Shown here: positions 5,634-6,703 of the stretch, piece by piece
Numbering within the stretch: position 1 is the first letter of the stretch
Layout: each line of letters begins with the position of its first letter
NCBI GenBank assembly: GCA_021163465.1
Contig: JAGGWU010000027.1
Span: 1 to 6,703, forward strand
Length of the DNA stretch: 6,703 nucleotides
Source of the DNA: Candidatus Bipolaricaulota bacterium
GTDB taxonomy: Bacteria > Bipolaricaulota > Bipolaricaulia > Bipolaricaulales > Bipolaricaulaceae
Direction of reading: 5' to 3'
Translations under genes and position numbers: made by a program
The notes under the pieces: generated by a model
The model's database searches: none
The model's input: only the letters and a program-made list of their open reading frames with translations
Told to the model about the DNA's origin: nothing

Positions 5634-6703
5634 TTACTGGATCTCCGCGAGGAGGCCTGTCCTCCGGTTGAACTCCTCGATGAGGCGGTCGATCTCCTCC
5701 ACTTGCTTGTGGATCCTGTCCCAGTAGTCGGGCCAGTCGTACCACTGCGAAAGGAGTTCCTCCGCGGATTTGCCCATCTGCTCCACCCAGGTGTAGTACT
5801 TGAGGTTGTGGATGCGGCGGCGATCCCAGTAGGTGAGCTCCTGGACCTTGTCGATGTCGATCCCCATGAGGAACCGGTGGTAATCGATGGCCGCCTGCTC
5901 CCGGGAGTACGGCCCCAGCTCCTCCCGCATCTCCCGGAGCCTGGATTGGTAGAGCTCCATGGAGTCGGTGAACACGGTCAGGACCACGTCCCGGGAGGTA
6001 AGCTCGAAGTACTTGGCGAGCTTTATTGCGCCCACCAGGTTCGCCGCCGATGAGATCCCCAACCAATCGAGCTTGTCCACCAAGGACGGGGGAACACCCT
6101 GCCTCACCAGGTAATCCCGCCCCTCGGGCTCATTGAAGAGCCGTATCAAGCGCATCGAGAACTCGTCGTCGATGGCCATGACGAGGTCGGTGTTGCGAAC
6201 GTTGTGGATCCAGGGGACGTGCTTGTCGCCGATCCCCTCGATCCGGTGTTCCCCGAAGCCGTTGAGGAGGAGGGTGGGGCACTGCCACGCCTCCCCCACC
6301 GCGAGCACCGCGTGGGGGAACCTCTCCTTGATGTAGTCGGCACAGCCCAGGGTGCCGGAGGAGCCGGAGGTGAGGAAGAGCCCGGCTAAACGCTGCCCCT
6401 CTTCCATCTCCTCTCCCAGGACCTCCTCCATGGCGGGGCCGGTGACGGCGTAGTGCCAGAGGTGGTTCCCGAACTCATCGAACTGGTTGAAGATCATAAC
6501 GTTTTCGCGCGTCGCTTGAAGCTCCTTGCACTTCTGGAAGATCTCCCACACGTTGGACTCCGTCCCGGGGGTGGCGATCACCTCGCCGGCCACCCGGGAG
6601 AGCCACTCGAACCTCTCCCGCGACATCCCCTCCGGGAGGATGGCGATGGACTCACATGCCAAAAGGTTGGCGACATAAGCCCCGCCGCGGCAGTAGTTGC
6701 CGG
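5634..6703 (-). CDS. Fold-type II PLP-dependent enzyme, cysteine synthase/TrpB-like (partial, N-terminus beyond right edge)
   Basis: This is a pyridoxal-phosphate enzyme of the tryptophan synthase beta/cysteine synthase superfamily; 355 C-terminal residues are visible and the Schiff-base lysine lies outside. The frame stays open to the right edge: a TTG at 6662 is internal, since GNYCRGGAYVANLLACESIA reads straight through it. Seen: GNYCRGG (6681-6701) at the place of the substrate-binding Ser/Thr-Gly-Asn loop; FNQFDEFGN and WHYAVTGPAMEEVL, matching the family's NxF..xxN..H..TGxE region; and TSGSSGTLG (6345-6371), equivalent to the glycine-rich phosphate loop. A charged, Trp- and Tyr-rich C-terminal extension follows, longer than in CysK. 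I recognise this as a family usually annotated only as a PLP-dependent beta-subunit or cysteine synthase. The reaction is probably a beta-replacement, elimination or lyase on an amino acid, but the substrate is not evident. Confidence 0.85.
   Translation of the reverse strand, partial: GNYCRGGAYVANLLACESIAILPEGMSRERFEWLSRVAGEVIATPGTESNVWEIFQKCKELQATRENVMIFNQFDEFGNHLWHYAVTGPAMEEVLGEEMEEGQRLAGLFLTSGSSGTLGCADYIKERFPHAVLAVGEAWQCPTLLLNGFGEHRIEGIGDKHVPWIHNVRNTDLVMAIDDEFSMRLIRLFNEPEGRDYLVRQGVPPSLVDKLDWLGISSAANLVGAIKLAKYFELTSRDVVLTVFTDSMELYQSRLREMREELGPYSREQAAIDYHRFLMGIDIDKVQELTYWDRRRIHNLKYYTWVEQMGKSAEELLSQWYDWPDYWDRIHKQVEEIDRLIEEFNRRTGLLAEIQ

Noticed and set aside
5409..6053. 214-codon plus-strand frame spanning the exporter promoter and the PLP-enzyme gene
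   Set aside because: It crosses the intergenic hairpin and promoter and is antisense to two convincing genes. Its Leu/Val/Glu-rich repetitive look comes from the complement of Glu/Asp/Lys codons.
6660..6662. TTG at 6662 as the start of the PLP-enzyme gene
   Set aside because: The frame continues upstream to the window edge with conserved family sequence (GNYCRGG), so the TTG is an internal leucine codon.
1..6703. CRISPR array, insertion sequence, tRNA, integrase or toxin-antitoxin signature
   Set aside because: No spaced direct repeats, terminal inverted repeats, cloverleaf or relevant protein motifs were seen on either strand; the window is filled by six ordinary-length genes.

Overview
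The window is a compact, gene-dense, G+C-rich stretch of a bacterial chromosome with six protein genes and almost no spare DNA. The substrate-binding protein has a plain cleavable signal peptide without a lipoprotein cysteine, which suggests a diderm cell envelope. Frequent AGG arginine codons and an endonuclease Q-type repair enzyme (a family best known from hyperthermophilic archaea and some bacteria) suggest a thermophilic, deep-branching lineage. A Bipolaricaulota/Acetothermia- or Thermotogae/Synergistetes-like source would fit, but this is inference; no rRNA or marker gene is present to settle it.

Layout from left to right. (1) 1-2133, minus strand: the start of a peptide/solute ABC importer operon, with a family-5 periplasmic substrate-binding protein followed 15 bases later by a DppB/OppB-type permease cut by the left edge. 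(2) 2134-2221: a short divergent intergenic region in which a plus-strand TATAAT and a minus-strand TATAGT overlap; it also holds small inverted repeats. (3) 2222-3451, plus strand: a PHP-domain nuclease with a zinc-binding cluster, matching endonuclease Q, which ends in a bacterial sliding-clamp-binding pentapeptide, QLKLF. (4) 3456-5557, minus strand: a two-gene ABC-2 exporter of NatA/NatB type (ATPase, then membrane permease with a 4-base ATGA overlap), convergent with the nuclease gene across only 4 bases. (5) 5558-5633: a 76-base spacer with a perfect 7-bp hairpin and a TAAAAT element. (6) 5634-6703, minus strand: a fold-type II pyridoxal-phosphate enzyme cut by the right edge.

The genes do not form one pathway: there is an importer, an exporter, a DNA-repair enzyme and an amino-acid-type PLP enzyme. 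The most notable points are regulatory and architectural. Two transcription units (the nuclease and the exporter) start with GTG, lack a Shine-Dalgarno sequence, and have a -10-like element placed so that transcription would begin at, or within a few bases of, the start codon (leaderless mRNA). The nuclease's C-terminal QLKLF suggests a bacterial replacement for the PCNA tether of archaeal EndoQ. I see no CRISPR array, insertion sequence, tRNA or rRNA, and no clear case for a wholly new multi-gene system.
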